Source of the DNA: Chitinophaga rupis
GTDB taxonomy: Bacteria; Bacteroidota; Bacteroidia; Chitinophagales; Chitinophagaceae
DNA length: 64,000 nt
Direction: 5' to 3'
NCBI RefSeq assembly: GCF_900109685.1
Contig: NZ_FOBB01000007.1
Location: 62,001-126,000 of the forward strand
Positions within the stretch are counted from its first letter, which is position 1. Every line of letters starts with the position of its first letter. Below are positions 34,059-43,473 of the stretch, one piece after another. The translations under genes and the position numbers were made by a program. The notes beneath the pieces were generated by a model. That model was not told the DNA's origin. It saw only the letters and a program-made list of their open reading frames with translations, and did not search any database.

Positions 34059-35690
34059 ATGATGCTGGACCTGGTAAAAGTTACGCTTAGTAATGAGATG
34101 GATCTGATCCTGGCGCACAAGCGGTCCATGAAGCTGGCAGAGCTGGCGGGGCTTTCCCTTTCCGCTCAAACCACTTTTGCTACCGCGGTATCCGAAGTGT
34201 CCAGGAATGCTATAGAGCATGGGCAAAATGGTTATCTGGTCTTAAGTGTATCCGGCCAGAAACGGGAAAGGTATATTGTTGCCCGTGTTACAGATGAAGC
34301 ACATAGTGTACAAACCAACCAGGGCCTGGAATATGCCAAGCGCCTGGTGAATAAATATAGCATTACCACCACCGGTGATGAAACATCCGTGGAGCTTTAT
34401 TACTCCTTACCGGCCGCAGAAAAAATAGACCACCAGAAGATAGACGACTGGCGGAATATGTTCCGCAATGAGCTGCCTATTTCCCCTTATGAGGAGCTAA
34501 AGCGGAAGAATGAGCAGTTGCAGGACCTGTCGCTGAAACTACAGGAAAATGAGAGCCAGTATAAAACATTGACCGATACTTTACCCATCATTATTTTTTC
34601 ATTGAACCTGCAGGGTGAGCTGATCTATGCCAATGAATGGCTGTGTAACTTTACCGGGCAAACTATTGCACAGCTGAACCAAACCAAATGGAAAGAGGTG
34701 GTGCATGAAGCCGACTATGATGCCTTTAGCCTGTTAATGACACATAAGATCAATGCCGGCGCCTCTGCCATTAAAGCTCAGTGCCGCCTGCGGCATGTAA
34801 ATGAAAAGGAATACCACTGGCACCTGGCCGCTTTATCGCCCCTGAAGGATGATAAAGGGCAGCTGTTGTACTGGATCGGCTACCTGGTAGATATTCATGC
34901 GCAAAAAGTGGTGGAGCAAACCCTGGAAAATAACAAGGCGCTGCAAGAGGCGCAAACCCAGTTAAAGGAGAACCAAACCTTGCTGGAAGACAATATTTCT
35001 GAGCTGAACCGCAGCAACCAGGAACTGCAGCAGTTTGCCTTTGTTGCCTCCCACGATCTGCAGGAGCCTATCCGGAAGATCAGCTTTTACAGTGATTACT
35101 TCCTGAATAAATACGCTGATAAAATAGATGATAAAGGGAAAGACTACCTGAAGGGCATGTTATCCGCCTCGCACCGTATGCGTAACCTGATCCACGACCT
35201 GCTGGCTTTTTCCCAGGTAGAAAAGAAACAGGTGGAATACCGGCACATTAACCTGAACCACGTAATACAGGATACCCTGCAGGACCTGGAGATCATGATC
35301 CGGGAAAAGGAGGCCAATATTGAGATCTCCGCCCTGCCCTCTATTGATGCAGATGAAAGCATGATCCGCCAGCTGTTTGGCAATATTATCAACAACTCCC
35401 TGAAATATTCCAAGAACGATCAGCGGCCGCAGATACAGGTTACCAACCGGTTAAACACCCATTACCTGGAGATCTTTATTAAGGATAATGGAATAGGATT
35501 TGATGAAAAGTATCTGCCCAAAATGTTCACGCTTTTTCAACGCCTGCATACCGGGGATAAATATAAAGGCACCGGGTTGGGCTTAGCTATTTGCAGGAAG
35601 ATCGTTGCTTTGCATAACGGGGCTATCACCGCCTCCGGCAAAGTAAATGAGGGCGCTACCTTTAGGATCACCTTACCACTCAACCAATAA
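34059..35690 (+). CDS. Hybrid sensor: degenerate RsbW-like domain, PAS and histidine kinase
   Basis: Protein of 543 residues with no membrane segment. Residues 1-115 form a GHKL domain with N-box SEVSRNAIEHG (Asn50), but G1 reads VTDEAHSV instead of D-x-G-x-G and the glycine-rich lid is mostly lost, so ATP binding is doubtful. A coiled coil (145-165) and a PAS domain (about 167-285) follow. HisKA has His332 in FVASHDLQEPIRK; the second GHKL domain is complete (FGNIINNSLKYS, IKDNGIGFDEKYLPKMF, GTGLGLAICRKIV). It starts 1 bp after the RsbX-like gene and 25 bp before a receiver gene. The N-terminal domain probably contacts stressosome proteins and links their state to a phosphorelay (inference). 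Confidence 0.87.
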   Translation: MMLDLVKVTLSNEMDLILAHKRSMKLAELAGLSLSAQTTFATAVSEVSRNAIEHGQNGYLVLSVSGQKRERYIVARVTDEAHSVQTNQGLEYAKRLVNKYSITTTGDETSVELYYSLPAAEKIDHQKIDDWRNMFRNELPISPYEELKRKNEQLQDLSLKLQENESQYKTLTDTLPIIIFSLNLQGELIYANEWLCNFTGQTIAQLNQTKWKEVVHEADYDAFSLLMTHKINAGASAIKAQCRLRHVNEKEYHWHLAALSPLKDDKGQLLYWIGYLVDIHAQKVVEQTLENNKALQEAQTQLKENQTLLEDNISELNRSNQELQQFAFVASHDLQEPIRKISFYSDYFLNKYADKIDDKGKDYLKGMLSASHRMRNLIHDLLAFSQVEKKQVEYRHINLNHVIQDTLQDLEIMIREKEANIEISALPSIDADESMIRQLFGNIINNSLKYSKNDQRPQIQVTNRLNTHYLEIFIKDNGIGFDEKYLPKMFTLFQRLHTGDKYKGTGLGLAICRKIVALHNGAITASGKVNEGATFRITLPLNQ

Positions 35691-35715
35691 ATGCCAATAA
35701 CTGATAGTATTATCT

Positions 35716-36147
35716 ATGGAAAAAGGATTTCCTAAAATTATGATGGTGGATGATGATGCGGAAGACCGCCAGATCATCAAAGATACCTTTGAAGATCTGG
35801 GGTACGGGGCTGTGATCCATTTTGAAGAGAACGGGGAAGAAGCAGTGAAATACCTGCAGCAATGCTTACCCCTGTTACCTTCCCTTATTATCCTGGACCT
35901 GAACATGCCTAAAATGAACGGTACGCAAACCCTCCGTTTCTTAAAGGGAAACAGGACCTTTACCGCTATTCCCGTTATTATTTTCTCCACGTCCCTGAAT
36001 CCTATTGAGCGGGATGAGTGCCTTGCTTTAGGCGCACATTCCTATGTAATAAAACCTATTTCCTATACACAAACGGTAGATGTAGTTAAGCACTTCTATA
36101 ATTTATGTAATGAGCTAAGCAAGACGGGATCTTCCTCACAGGGTTAA
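35716..36147 (+). CDS. Single-domain response regulator (CheY/Rcp1-like)
   Basis: Receiver domain only, 143 residues. The acidic triad is V-D-D-D near 11-14, phospho-acceptor Asp61 lies in IILDLNMPKMNG, the conserved Thr/Ser follows in IIFSTS, and Lys113 in YVIKPIS. No DNA-binding or enzymatic output domain exists. It lies 25 bp downstream of the hybrid kinase gene and is the likely phosphoryl acceptor. The output must be through protein-protein contact with a partner not encoded here. Confidence 0.9.
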   Translation: MEKGFPKIMMVDDDAEDRQIIKDTFEDLGYGAVIHFEENGEEAVKYLQQCLPLLPSLIILDLNMPKMNGTQTLRFLKGNRTFTAIPVIIFSTSLNPIERDECLALGAHSYVIKPISYTQTVDVVKHFYNLCNELSKTGSSSQG

Positions 36148-36291
36148 CATTTTATATACCTGCCAATAGGGTTTGTGCGTATTTTTACCCGGTAATGAAA
36201 AATAATTTTCTGGTTAGTGCAGCTGTTAAGGGCACTGTTAGTGCTATAAATGTTTCTTGCACCCAGTTTTTAGTTAAATGACTTGTTTTCC

Positions 36292-38520
36292 ATGAACATG
36301 AAGCAACTGGTATTCCTCTTAGGGGCACAGGTGTGCCTGTATACTGCCATCCATGCGCAGCAAACACCGTTAAACGGCAGCAATCTTGATTATGTAGATC
36401 CTACCATTGGAAATGTAGGCCAGCTGCTGGAACCTACCCGCCCTACGGTGCAGCTGCCAAACCAGATGATACGCATGGCGCCTATGCGGAAAGATTTCCT
36501 GGATGACCAGCTCTCCGGCTTTCCGCTGAACATTGTTTCTCACCGCATGGGAGAAGTATTTTCCCTGAAGCCGGTGGTGAAACCGGTTACCAAAGAAAGC
36601 TGGCGCGCCCGGCTTACCTACGACCAGGAAGTTACCCGGCCCTGGTACTACAGCACCTGGCTGGTAGATGATGAGGTGAAAGTGGAGTTTACGCCTGGCG
36701 CCAAAACGGGCATTTACCGGTTCAGCTTCCCGGCTGCCGGCGATAAAGCGCTTTTACTGGGCGTGTATAACGATGGCCCATCGGAGTATAAATTTTTATC
36801 TGATAAGGAGCTGACAGGTATAGAAACCTACCACGATGATATTAAGGTATATCTCTATGGCCGGTTCAGCACCGGCGGCGTTACCGGCATATGGGACAAT
36901 GGGCAGTTGCAGGCAGGCACAGAGAACAGCGGGCAGCATGTAAGATCCGTGATCAGCTTCCCGGCTGCCACCAGAACTGTTGAATTTAAATACGCCATTA
37001 GCTATGTAAGCGCAGCGCAGGCTAAAAAGAATTATGAGGAAGAGATCAGCCAGCCCACCTTTGACGCAGTAGCTGCCAATGGTAAAAAGCTATGGGCAGC
37101 AGCCATGGGCCAGATAAAGGTAGAAGGCGGCACCACCGCGCAAAAACGATCCTTCTACACCGCATTGTACCGCTGTTATGAAAGAATGGTGAATATTACG
37201 GAAGATGGCCAGTATTACAGCGGTTATAATAAGCAGGTGAATAAGGATGCGCGTGACTTTTATGTAGATGACTGGTCATGGGATACTTACCTGGCCCTGC
37301 ATCCCCTGCGCATGATCATTAATCCTAAGGTGGAGGAAGATATGCTGCAATCTTACGTACGCATGTATGAGCAAAGCGGCTGGATGCCCACCTTCCCGCT
37401 ATTGTTTGGCGACAATGCCTGTATGAACGGTTTCCATTCTTCCATTGTATTTTTAGATGCTTACCGCAAAGGGCTGCGCAATTTTGATGTGCAAAAAGCG
37501 TATGAAGGTATGCGTAAGAACGCCACCAGCGCCACTATGCTGCCCTGGGAGAATGGCGATAAAACCCGCCTGGATGATTTTTATTATGAGCATGGTTACT
37601 TCCCGGCCCTGCATCCGGATGAAAAGGAAACAGAACCCAAGGCGCATAGCTTTGAAAAGCGGCAGGCAGTAGCCATTACATTGGGGCATAGCTATGATGA
37701 CTGGGCTTTGGGCCAGCTGGCTAAAGACCTGAATAAACAGGATGACTACACGCAGTTCTCAAAAAGAGGTATGAACTATAAAAACCTCTGGAACAATGAT
37801 CGGCAGTTCTTTTTACCTAAAGATGAAAAGGGCAGCTGGATCAATATAGATCCTAAGTTTGACGGTGGTATGGGCGGCCGTGACTATTATGATGAAAATA
37901 ACGGCTGGACCTATATGTGGCAGGTGCAGCAGGATGTACCGGGCCTGGTGGCTTTAATGGGCGGCAAAAAACCTTTTGAAGACCGGCTGGACCAGCTTTT
38001 CCGTGAAGGGCTGGACCGTTCCAAATATGCCTTCTGGGCCAAGTTCCCAGATGCTACCGGTTTGGTTGGCCAGTACTCAATGGGTAATGAGCCCAGCTTT
38101 CACATTCCTTACCTGTACAACTTTACGGATGCGCCCTGGAAAACGCAGAAGCATATACGCTTACTGCTGGATGTGTGGTTTAAGGATAACATATTTGGAG
38201 TGCCCGGCGATGAAGACGGTGGTGGTATGATGGCCTTTGTGGTATTTTCTTCTATGGGCTTTTACCCGCTCACGCCTGGCTTGCCGCTGTACACTATAGG
38301 CAGCCCGGTGTTCAGCAAAGTAACCATTGACCTGCCTAACGGCAAAAAGTTCACGCTCACGGCAAAGAACTGTTCTGTTACCAATAAATATATTCAGCGT
38401 GCTACCATGAACGGCAAGGCGCTGAACACGCCCTGGTTTACGCATGATGAGCTCATGAACGGCGGCCAGCTGGTATTGGAAATGGGCCCGGTACCTAATA
38501 AAACATGGGGTACGAATTAA
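36292..38520 (+). CDS. GH92-like exported glycoside hydrolase (alpha-mannosidase family)
   Basis: Protein of about 742 residues with a signal peptide (ends H-A-Q-Q after a hydrophobic core). ATG 36292 or 36298 is preferred over an upstream TTG at 36283. Family features: VDPTIGNVGQLLEPTRPTVQ at the N-terminus, ALYRCYERMVNITEDGQYYS, YVDDWSWDTYLALHPL, GNEPSFHIPYLYNFTDAPWK and FGVPGDEDGGGMMAFVVFSS with the acidic catalytic region. GH92 enzymes are calcium-dependent exo-alpha-mannosidases. This one sits alone after the stressosome operon, with no SusC/SusD partner and a terminator behind it, so its substrate is not indicated by context. Confidence 0.87.
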   Translation: MNMKQLVFLLGAQVCLYTAIHAQQTPLNGSNLDYVDPTIGNVGQLLEPTRPTVQLPNQMIRMAPMRKDFLDDQLSGFPLNIVSHRMGEVFSLKPVVKPVTKESWRARLTYDQEVTRPWYYSTWLVDDEVKVEFTPGAKTGIYRFSFPAAGDKALLLGVYNDGPSEYKFLSDKELTGIETYHDDIKVYLYGRFSTGGVTGIWDNGQLQAGTENSGQHVRSVISFPAATRTVEFKYAISYVSAAQAKKNYEEEISQPTFDAVAANGKKLWAAAMGQIKVEGGTTAQKRSFYTALYRCYERMVNITEDGQYYSGYNKQVNKDARDFYVDDWSWDTYLALHPLRMIINPKVEEDMLQSYVRMYEQSGWMPTFPLLFGDNACMNGFHSSIVFLDAYRKGLRNFDVQKAYEGMRKNATSATMLPWENGDKTRLDDFYYEHGYFPALHPDEKETEPKAHSFEKRQAVAITLGHSYDDWALGQLAKDLNKQDDYTQFSKRGMNYKNLWNNDRQFFLPKDEKGSWINIDPKFDGGMGGRDYYDENNGWTYMWQVQQDVPGLVALMGGKKPFEDRLDQLFREGLDRSKYAFWAKFPDATGLVGQYSMGNEPSFHIPYLYNFTDAPWKTQKHIRLLLDVWFKDNIFGVPGDEDGGGMMAFVVFSSMGFYPLTPGLPLYTIGSPVFSKVTIDLPNGKKFTLTAKNCSVTNKYIQRATMNGKALNTPWFTHDELMNGGQLVLEMGPVPNKTWGTN

Positions 38521-38559
38521 ATAAGTGTGCCACACCTTTAAGGTTGTAGCACACATAAA

Positions 38560-38592
38560 AAGCCCCGGCAGATAGAACACCTGCCGGGGCTT
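38560..38592. terminator. Bidirectional terminator between convergent genes
   Basis: Perfect 12-bp stem AAGCCCCGGCAG/CTGCCGGGGCTT with a 9-base loop, bordered by A- and T-rich flanks, between the GH92 gene and the convergent gene at 38612. Confidence 0.88.
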
Positions 38593-38611
38593 ATATTTTA
38601 ATGTAATATGC

Positions 38612-39727
38612 TTACTGCTGCGGTGCTGTCTGAAAAGAAACCTTCTCCACTACCACATCTAACTTCTTCAGCGCTGCCTGGTCTGATCTTACTTTTTTAT
38701 CGCCGGTTACCTGGTCATATTGTTTGGGGTCGCCGGTATTATTAGCTTTCAGCTGCAGGGTTACTCCTTTTTTATCCATAGCGCCACCATCCCAGCTATC
38801 GATCATACCGCCGTTGGTCCAGTCAAAACCATTGATGCGGAATGCACGGCCGTTGATCTTCACCAGCTTTTCCAGCGGATCGCCGGGTTTAATACCAAAA
38901 GGCGATTTCCATTTGGAATGCTCATGGGTAAAGGTTACGATCTTGCTTTTATCTTCTTTAAATACTACTTCCATTTCATTATCCGTGTCGGGGAACACAT
39001 AATAACCGGTGCCCAGGTCATTGCCTTCCAGGTCCTGCGCCGGGCGGGCCGCTACATTTTCCTTGCCAAATTTTTCCGCCAGCTGGTCGGGGCTGGTTAA
39101 GGGAAAAATGTTACGCACATCCCAGTCGTACGGATCTGCTGCCGGCGCGGCTGGAGCAGCGGGTGTGGCAGCAGGCGTTGTAGCGGTAGCAGGGGCGGTT
39201 TCCTGGGCGCTGGTACCCGGTGTTACCGGCTGCCCGGTGGGGGCAGTGGAAGTAGCTGGTTGTGGCTGGGCAGGCGCCGCTGGTGGTGTGCCGGGAGCTA
39301 CCGTTGCAAATTCACCGGATTTGATCAGGGTTGCCTTTTCTTCTATAAGGGCTTTGGCTTCCCCTTTAAATTTATTTACAGTATAGGTAGCCAGGGGAAA
39401 CACGTTGTTGCTTTGCAGGTTCATGGCGCGCAGGTTGGCAATCAGCTGCTGCCGGTTACAATCACTGAACTGGTATACGTATTTCAGGGCTGCATCCAGG
39501 GCCGCGGGGTCCTTTTTCAGCTCCGTCATAGTTTTATCTATTTCCAGGCCGCCGGCGCCGCTGCGCGACATCTGGTCGGCTACAAATACCAGGAGGGGAT
39601 CATTCTTTTGCTGGAACTTCTCTGCTGCTTTGGTAGAAAAATCTTCGGCCACGGCTTCTGCCAGCTTCACCTGTGCGCTGACGATCAATGGAAAAATGAG
39701 CGCGGCCAATACTAAAATCCTTTTCAT
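38612..39727 (-). CDS. Exported protein of unknown function with Ala/Pro/Thr-rich linker
   Basis: Not recognised. Residues 1-18 form a type I signal peptide (ends V-S-A-Q). An N-terminal helical region runs to about 145 (VAEDFSTKAAEKFQQ, DPLLVFVADQ). A low-complexity linker of Ala, Pro and Thr spans about 146-205. A C-terminal globular domain (DPYDWDVRNIFPLTSPDQLA, YYVFPDTDNEMEVVF, INGFDWTNGGMIDSWDGG) completes 371 residues. The linker suggests two periplasmic or surface domains joined flexibly. It is a single gene on the minus strand; nothing ties it to the neighbouring lanthipeptide cluster except position. Confidence 0.75.
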   Translation of the reverse strand: MKRILVLAALIFPLIVSAQVKLAEAVAEDFSTKAAEKFQQKNDPLLVFVADQMSRSGAGGLEIDKTMTELKKDPAALDAALKYVYQFSDCNRQQLIANLRAMNLQSNNVFPLATYTVNKFKGEAKALIEEKATLIKSGEFATVAPGTPPAAPAQPQPATSTAPTGQPVTPGTSAQETAPATATTPAATPAAPAAPAADPYDWDVRNIFPLTSPDQLAEKFGKENVAARPAQDLEGNDLGTGYYVFPDTDNEMEVVFKEDKSKIVTFTHEHSKWKSPFGIKPGDPLEKLVKINGRAFRINGFDWTNGGMIDSWDGGAMDKKGVTLQLKANNTGDPKQYDQVTGDKKVRSDQAALKKLDVVVEKVSFQTAPQQ

Positions 39728-39843
39728 GTGTGAGTGGATTGAATAACTGATAATCTAACTAATGGTATAAACGTTTCCGTACTCACTAAATTATGCAATA
39801 TTTCCGCGCGGGCCGTTTTATTCTTGGGGGGAGTGATCCGGGA

Positions 39844-40281
39844 TTAAAAAGCGTGGCCAGGTTCCAGCATCAGCACCACGCCCTGGTCATGGTCCTCGAT
39901 CCAGCCTTTCAGAAAGGTGGCTTTGTCCACTTCTACCAGCCCTTTTTCGGGGTCGGCCATTAGTATCTGGCTGCCTGGTTGCCCGCTGTTATAGTCCTGC
40001 GGGGGTATTACCACAAAATGGTTGCGGTTCCAGAGTATAATGCAGGGCAGAGGCGTTTCCTGGTCCAGCTGCTCAAAGGTAACAGAAGCTGCCAGGGTAT
40101 TAAACCCCATTTGTTCGGCTGCCTGCCGCAGGTGCAGCAGGGAGGTGCCGTCATGGTCAATGGTAACAAACTGCCGCAGGCTTTCCGGCGTATAGGTTTT
40201 ACCGTAGTGTTGGGCCACCATCCGTAAACAGGTAGGGCCGCAATCCATTTGTGCTAGCTGTCTATAAATTGGAAAGTCCAT
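39844..40281 (-). CDS. Stand-alone C39-type cysteine peptidase domain
   Basis: Protein of 145 residues from ATG 40281 (M-D-F-P-I-Y-R-Q). This is the peptidase C39 domain normally fused to bacteriocin ABC exporters: catalytic Cys14 in MDCGPTCLRMVAQHYG, His in NRNHFVVI, Asp in MADPEKG. No ABC or membrane domain is attached or encoded nearby. C39 domains cleave leaders after Gly-Gly, and the adjacent precursors carry K-G-G, so leader removal is the likely role. The start codon lies inside the last 20 bp of the LanB gene, giving translational coupling. The 24-residue-class upstream start at 40332 would lie deeper in LanB and is less likely. Confidence 0.85.
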   Translation of the reverse strand: MDFPIYRQLAQMDCGPTCLRMVAQHYGKTYTPESLRQFVTIDHDGTSLLHLRQAAEQMGFNTLAASVTFEQLDQETPLPCIILWNRNHFVVIPPQDYNSGQPGSQILMADPEKGLVEVDKATFLKGWIEDHDQGVVLMLEPGHAF

Positions 40282-43200
40282 GTTTGCTGGGTAATGGCTG
40301 TTTCTTTTTTTGAATGGCCAGCTGTGATTCATAATAGCGGCTCATGAAATGGTAGATCACCAGCTCATGTTTTCGTTGGTTGGAAAGCAGCATACGGTTC
40401 AGGAACATATGTATATAGCTGGAAAGCTGTTCGTGTACCGGTAATGCGGCTTTTTGCAAAGCAGCAGTATTGCGCATGGAGCGTAGGGTGAAAATAGCGA
40501 TCACTTCTTCAATGGCATTTTCCGCATCCTGCTGCGGCTGTAAAAAGCTGCTTAGCTGCCGCATATGCTCCCGGTGCTTATCATTCAGCTGGGTTTGCAG
40601 GGCTTTGTCGCCACCAAACTCCTGGAAAAAGCTTTGCTGCATACGTTTTAGCAGGGCTGCTTTGGCCGGCAGGTCATAACCCACATCCTGCAGCAGCATA
40701 TCAATACCGCGGGCCGCCAGCAGCCAGCGGTAGCTTTCGCCTTCCTCACCTTCCAGCAGGTCTATACAATCAATAACGGCCTGGCTGTCGTAATAAAAAA
40801 GCGCTTCGCTAAGCTCCATCGTTGCAGCGCCGTAGCGTTCAATTTCCCGTTCATAGGTGTCGGTTTGCAGTTTATGAACAGCGCCGCTGTCCAGATCCGG
40901 TTGCAGCGCAGTATATAATTTTTCCAGCACGGTTTTCCAGAAATCCTTATCCGTGGCATGGTGAAAGCGGATGCGGATATGATGTTCCGGATCGCTGTAC
41001 CGTAAAAAGAACCATTGATCAACAGTACCTGCTGCTACCAGTTCCTCCGTTAAGGGTTTGATCACGGTTTTTAAAATGCGTTCTGCGCTGCTGGTGCCAC
41101 AATATATTTTTACGTACAGCCATTCACTGCCGGTAATAAAGCGGCGTGCCGGTAAGGCCGGCTGCCGGGCTTCTGTAGCCATGGAAGTATTTACTGGCGC
41201 GGCTTGGGTAGCTGCACGGTGCATGGGTATGATCACCTCATTGGTATAGGTACCCTGTGCGCTGGTTACCCAGCCCAGGTCTGCGGTGTTTAAAAATTCC
41301 TGCAGCTTCACCCGCTCTTTTTTAATGAGGGTAGTGGCCAGCAGCTGCAGGCAGGCGGCATTATCCATGTCAATGAACAATTCATTATCACCTTCCGCGA
41401 TCACTAAAAAACGCGGCAGGTTCCACTGCTTGCGTATTTTACCAAACAGCGCTGCGTAATCCGGTTTTATATTTTTATCTGTTAGCTCCGGGTAATCTTT
41501 TTTATGCAATTGCCAGGTGCATTTGCTCAGGATGATCTTTCCATAACGTACCCGGGGTAAAAAGGGCTCCTGCCCCAGGTGATCCCAGCTCCAGTAAAGG
41601 CCGGAGTGCAGCTGCTGGAACTGCAGGTCGCACAGGAATTTATACGCGGGTAAACCGCCTGCGCGGTAGTTATGGGCCGTGCTCAAACGCGGTATCACCC
41701 GCTTGTTCAGCTTTTGGGAGCGCAGCACAATGGTATTATTCTGCACGCTTACCATCAGGTCCGCAAGCGGTAGCTGATGGTCTTCCGGCACGCTGCCATT
41801 ACCCAGGTACACAATCTCATACTCACGCAGCTGGGGACGCAGCAGAATATTGCCTGCCCGCGCTTCCGGCAGATGGATCACTTCTGCATAAATATAATCC
41901 GGGTGCTGGCCGGCTTCTTCCTGTAAACAGTTCTTTACCTGTTCGGTAAGTAAGGTATCGCCGTGGCAGAAGCGGCCCAGCAAATTAGCGGCAGAAGGAC
42001 CATTGCAGGTGCTTAGCTCAAACAGGTAATCACCGGCATCTATATCCGCAGCGCTTTTACCCAGCAGGCTGCCCATCAGGTACATACTATATGGGAGGTC
42101 CGGCGTATCGGTTTCTTTCAGCTCATCCAGGTCTTTATCGGTTAATACAATTTCCGTTTGGTGGTTGCGCAGGCATTCGTGCAGCTGCTTTAGCTGGAAG
42201 TCCTGCAGCTTACCCCAGGAAATGGAATTACTACCCGTGGTTTTCTGGTTAACAAAAATATCATCTACCAGCGGCGTATGATCGGCCTGCCCGCCGGTAT
42301 GGCCGGCGTATCCAATGCCGGCTTCTGCATCCAGCGCAATGTTCAGCGGTATTTCCTGTTCCTCGTAACGTTCCCGGAAAGCCTGGGCAAATTGCTGCAG
42401 GTCAGCATTATTATTACGGCGGCTTAGTTTCCAGAGTGGGATAATTTCCTGCTGAATATTATTAATAACCGTATGGCTAAGCGTATTATGCTGTGTAGCC
42501 AGGAACAGGTCGGTTTGTACCAGGTCCTTACTATTGGTATCCGGCAGCAGCTGTTTTACCAGCGCATGTGTTTGCAGGTATTTATCAATGCTGGCGCCGG
42601 GAGCCTGTAATAGCTGGCGGATGTTTTGCAGCGCTGCGGTAATAGCTTCCGTATTTTGCAGCGTAGCCAGTTTGTGAATGAGGTGGTTAAAAAATTCTTC
42701 GCCGGTTACAGTGGGTTCCAGCTCACTGACCAGGATCTGGCTGTCTATCAGCTCCTGTATGAACTCACGTGCTTCGCCTGCAGTAATATCATCGCTCACA
42801 ATACTTTCACATAATTGCGCAATGGTAGCGCCCTGCTTTGCTGTTTCTAAAATGGCATCCAGGTAATCTGTACTGTTCACGGAGGTAAGATCATAATGCC
42901 GGAACTTATTTTTTACCGTAAAAGAGGCATAGCGGTAAGCGTTGCCGATCTGGTATAATGAATTATTAGGTACATAGGTCAGCTGTTGTTGTATCTCCGG
43001 CAGCTGTGTGATCATGGCGGCCAGTTCTGCTACGTAGTTCATATCCAGCCGGCAGTGTTTTTTATGCAGCTCCATAGGCGCCAGCTCCACGCGGGTAGCA
43101 GCTGCTACCTGCCCGGTTGCACAACCGGCAAATAAACCATAGGGGGTGCAGCGCGTGCACATACGCAGGATATAACGGAACAGCGCCGCCACCAGCTTGT

Positions 43201-43420
43201 TCACTTCCTTTTCGCCTGTAATAAGGCCCTGTTGCCACTTTTGCAGCTCCTGGCATAATTCCGGAGAAGCAATGTAAATGGCTTCCAGTAAATAAGGTTG
43301 GGTAAAAATCTCTTTCACCTGGTCGTTTAATGCAGACAGGGGAATATCATTAAACTGATCCAGGAATTGCAGGGGTAACAAGGGGGTTCTGATCAGGTAA
43401 AAATCTTTAGCAGCTATCAT
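40262..43420 (-). CDS. lanB: Class I lanthipeptide dehydratase LanB
   Basis: Full-length LanB of 1052 residues. The N-terminal lantibiotic-dehydratase domain uses glutamyl-tRNA to glutamylate Ser/Thr (FYLIRTPLLPLQF, RYILRMCTRCTPYGLFAGC, LGRFCHGDTLL, RVRYGKIILSKCTWQL). From about residue 762 comes the SpaB-type elimination domain (EWLYVKIYCGTSSAERIL, DQWFFLRYSDPEHHIRIRFH). Both halves are in one protein, unlike the split LanB reported for pinensin of Chitinophaga pinensis. It dehydrates the precursors encoded divergently at 43622-45124 and is co-transcribed with the C39 peptidase gene. The start at 43420 is supported by the alignment of F-Y-L-I-R-T-P to family N-termini. Confidence 0.92.
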   Translation of the reverse strand: MIAAKDFYLIRTPLLPLQFLDQFNDIPLSALNDQVKEIFTQPYLLEAIYIASPELCQELQKWQQGLITGEKEVNKLVAALFRYILRMCTRCTPYGLFAGCATGQVAAATRVELAPMELHKKHCRLDMNYVAELAAMITQLPEIQQQLTYVPNNSLYQIGNAYRYASFTVKNKFRHYDLTSVNSTDYLDAILETAKQGATIAQLCESIVSDDITAGEAREFIQELIDSQILVSELEPTVTGEEFFNHLIHKLATLQNTEAITAALQNIRQLLQAPGASIDKYLQTHALVKQLLPDTNSKDLVQTDLFLATQHNTLSHTVINNIQQEIIPLWKLSRRNNNADLQQFAQAFRERYEEQEIPLNIALDAEAGIGYAGHTGGQADHTPLVDDIFVNQKTTGSNSISWGKLQDFQLKQLHECLRNHQTEIVLTDKDLDELKETDTPDLPYSMYLMGSLLGKSAADIDAGDYLFELSTCNGPSAANLLGRFCHGDTLLTEQVKNCLQEEAGQHPDYIYAEVIHLPEARAGNILLRPQLREYEIVYLGNGSVPEDHQLPLADLMVSVQNNTIVLRSQKLNKRVIPRLSTAHNYRAGGLPAYKFLCDLQFQQLHSGLYWSWDHLGQEPFLPRVRYGKIILSKCTWQLHKKDYPELTDKNIKPDYAALFGKIRKQWNLPRFLVIAEGDNELFIDMDNAACLQLLATTLIKKERVKLQEFLNTADLGWVTSAQGTYTNEVIIPMHRAATQAAPVNTSMATEARQPALPARRFITGSEWLYVKIYCGTSSAERILKTVIKPLTEELVAAGTVDQWFFLRYSDPEHHIRIRFHHATDKDFWKTVLEKLYTALQPDLDSGAVHKLQTDTYEREIERYGAATMELSEALFYYDSQAVIDCIDLLEGEEGESYRWLLAARGIDMLLQDVGYDLPAKAALLKRMQQSFFQEFGGDKALQTQLNDKHREHMRQLSSFLQPQQDAENAIEEVIAIFTLRSMRNTAALQKAALPVHEQLSSYIHMFLNRMLLSNQRKHELVIYHFMSRYYESQLAIQKKKQPLPSKHGLSNL

Positions 43421-43473
43421 GACGCATGATCGTTAAAAAATGAAAATTAGCGCATTTGCATAAAGCCGGATAT

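Noticed and set aside
39762..39780. TATAAACGTTTCC resembling the LacI operator, upstream of the gene at 38612-39727
   Set aside because: Only the core AAACGTTT matches; the outer positions differ and the gene has no functional link to the acid-sugar locus. Likely chance.
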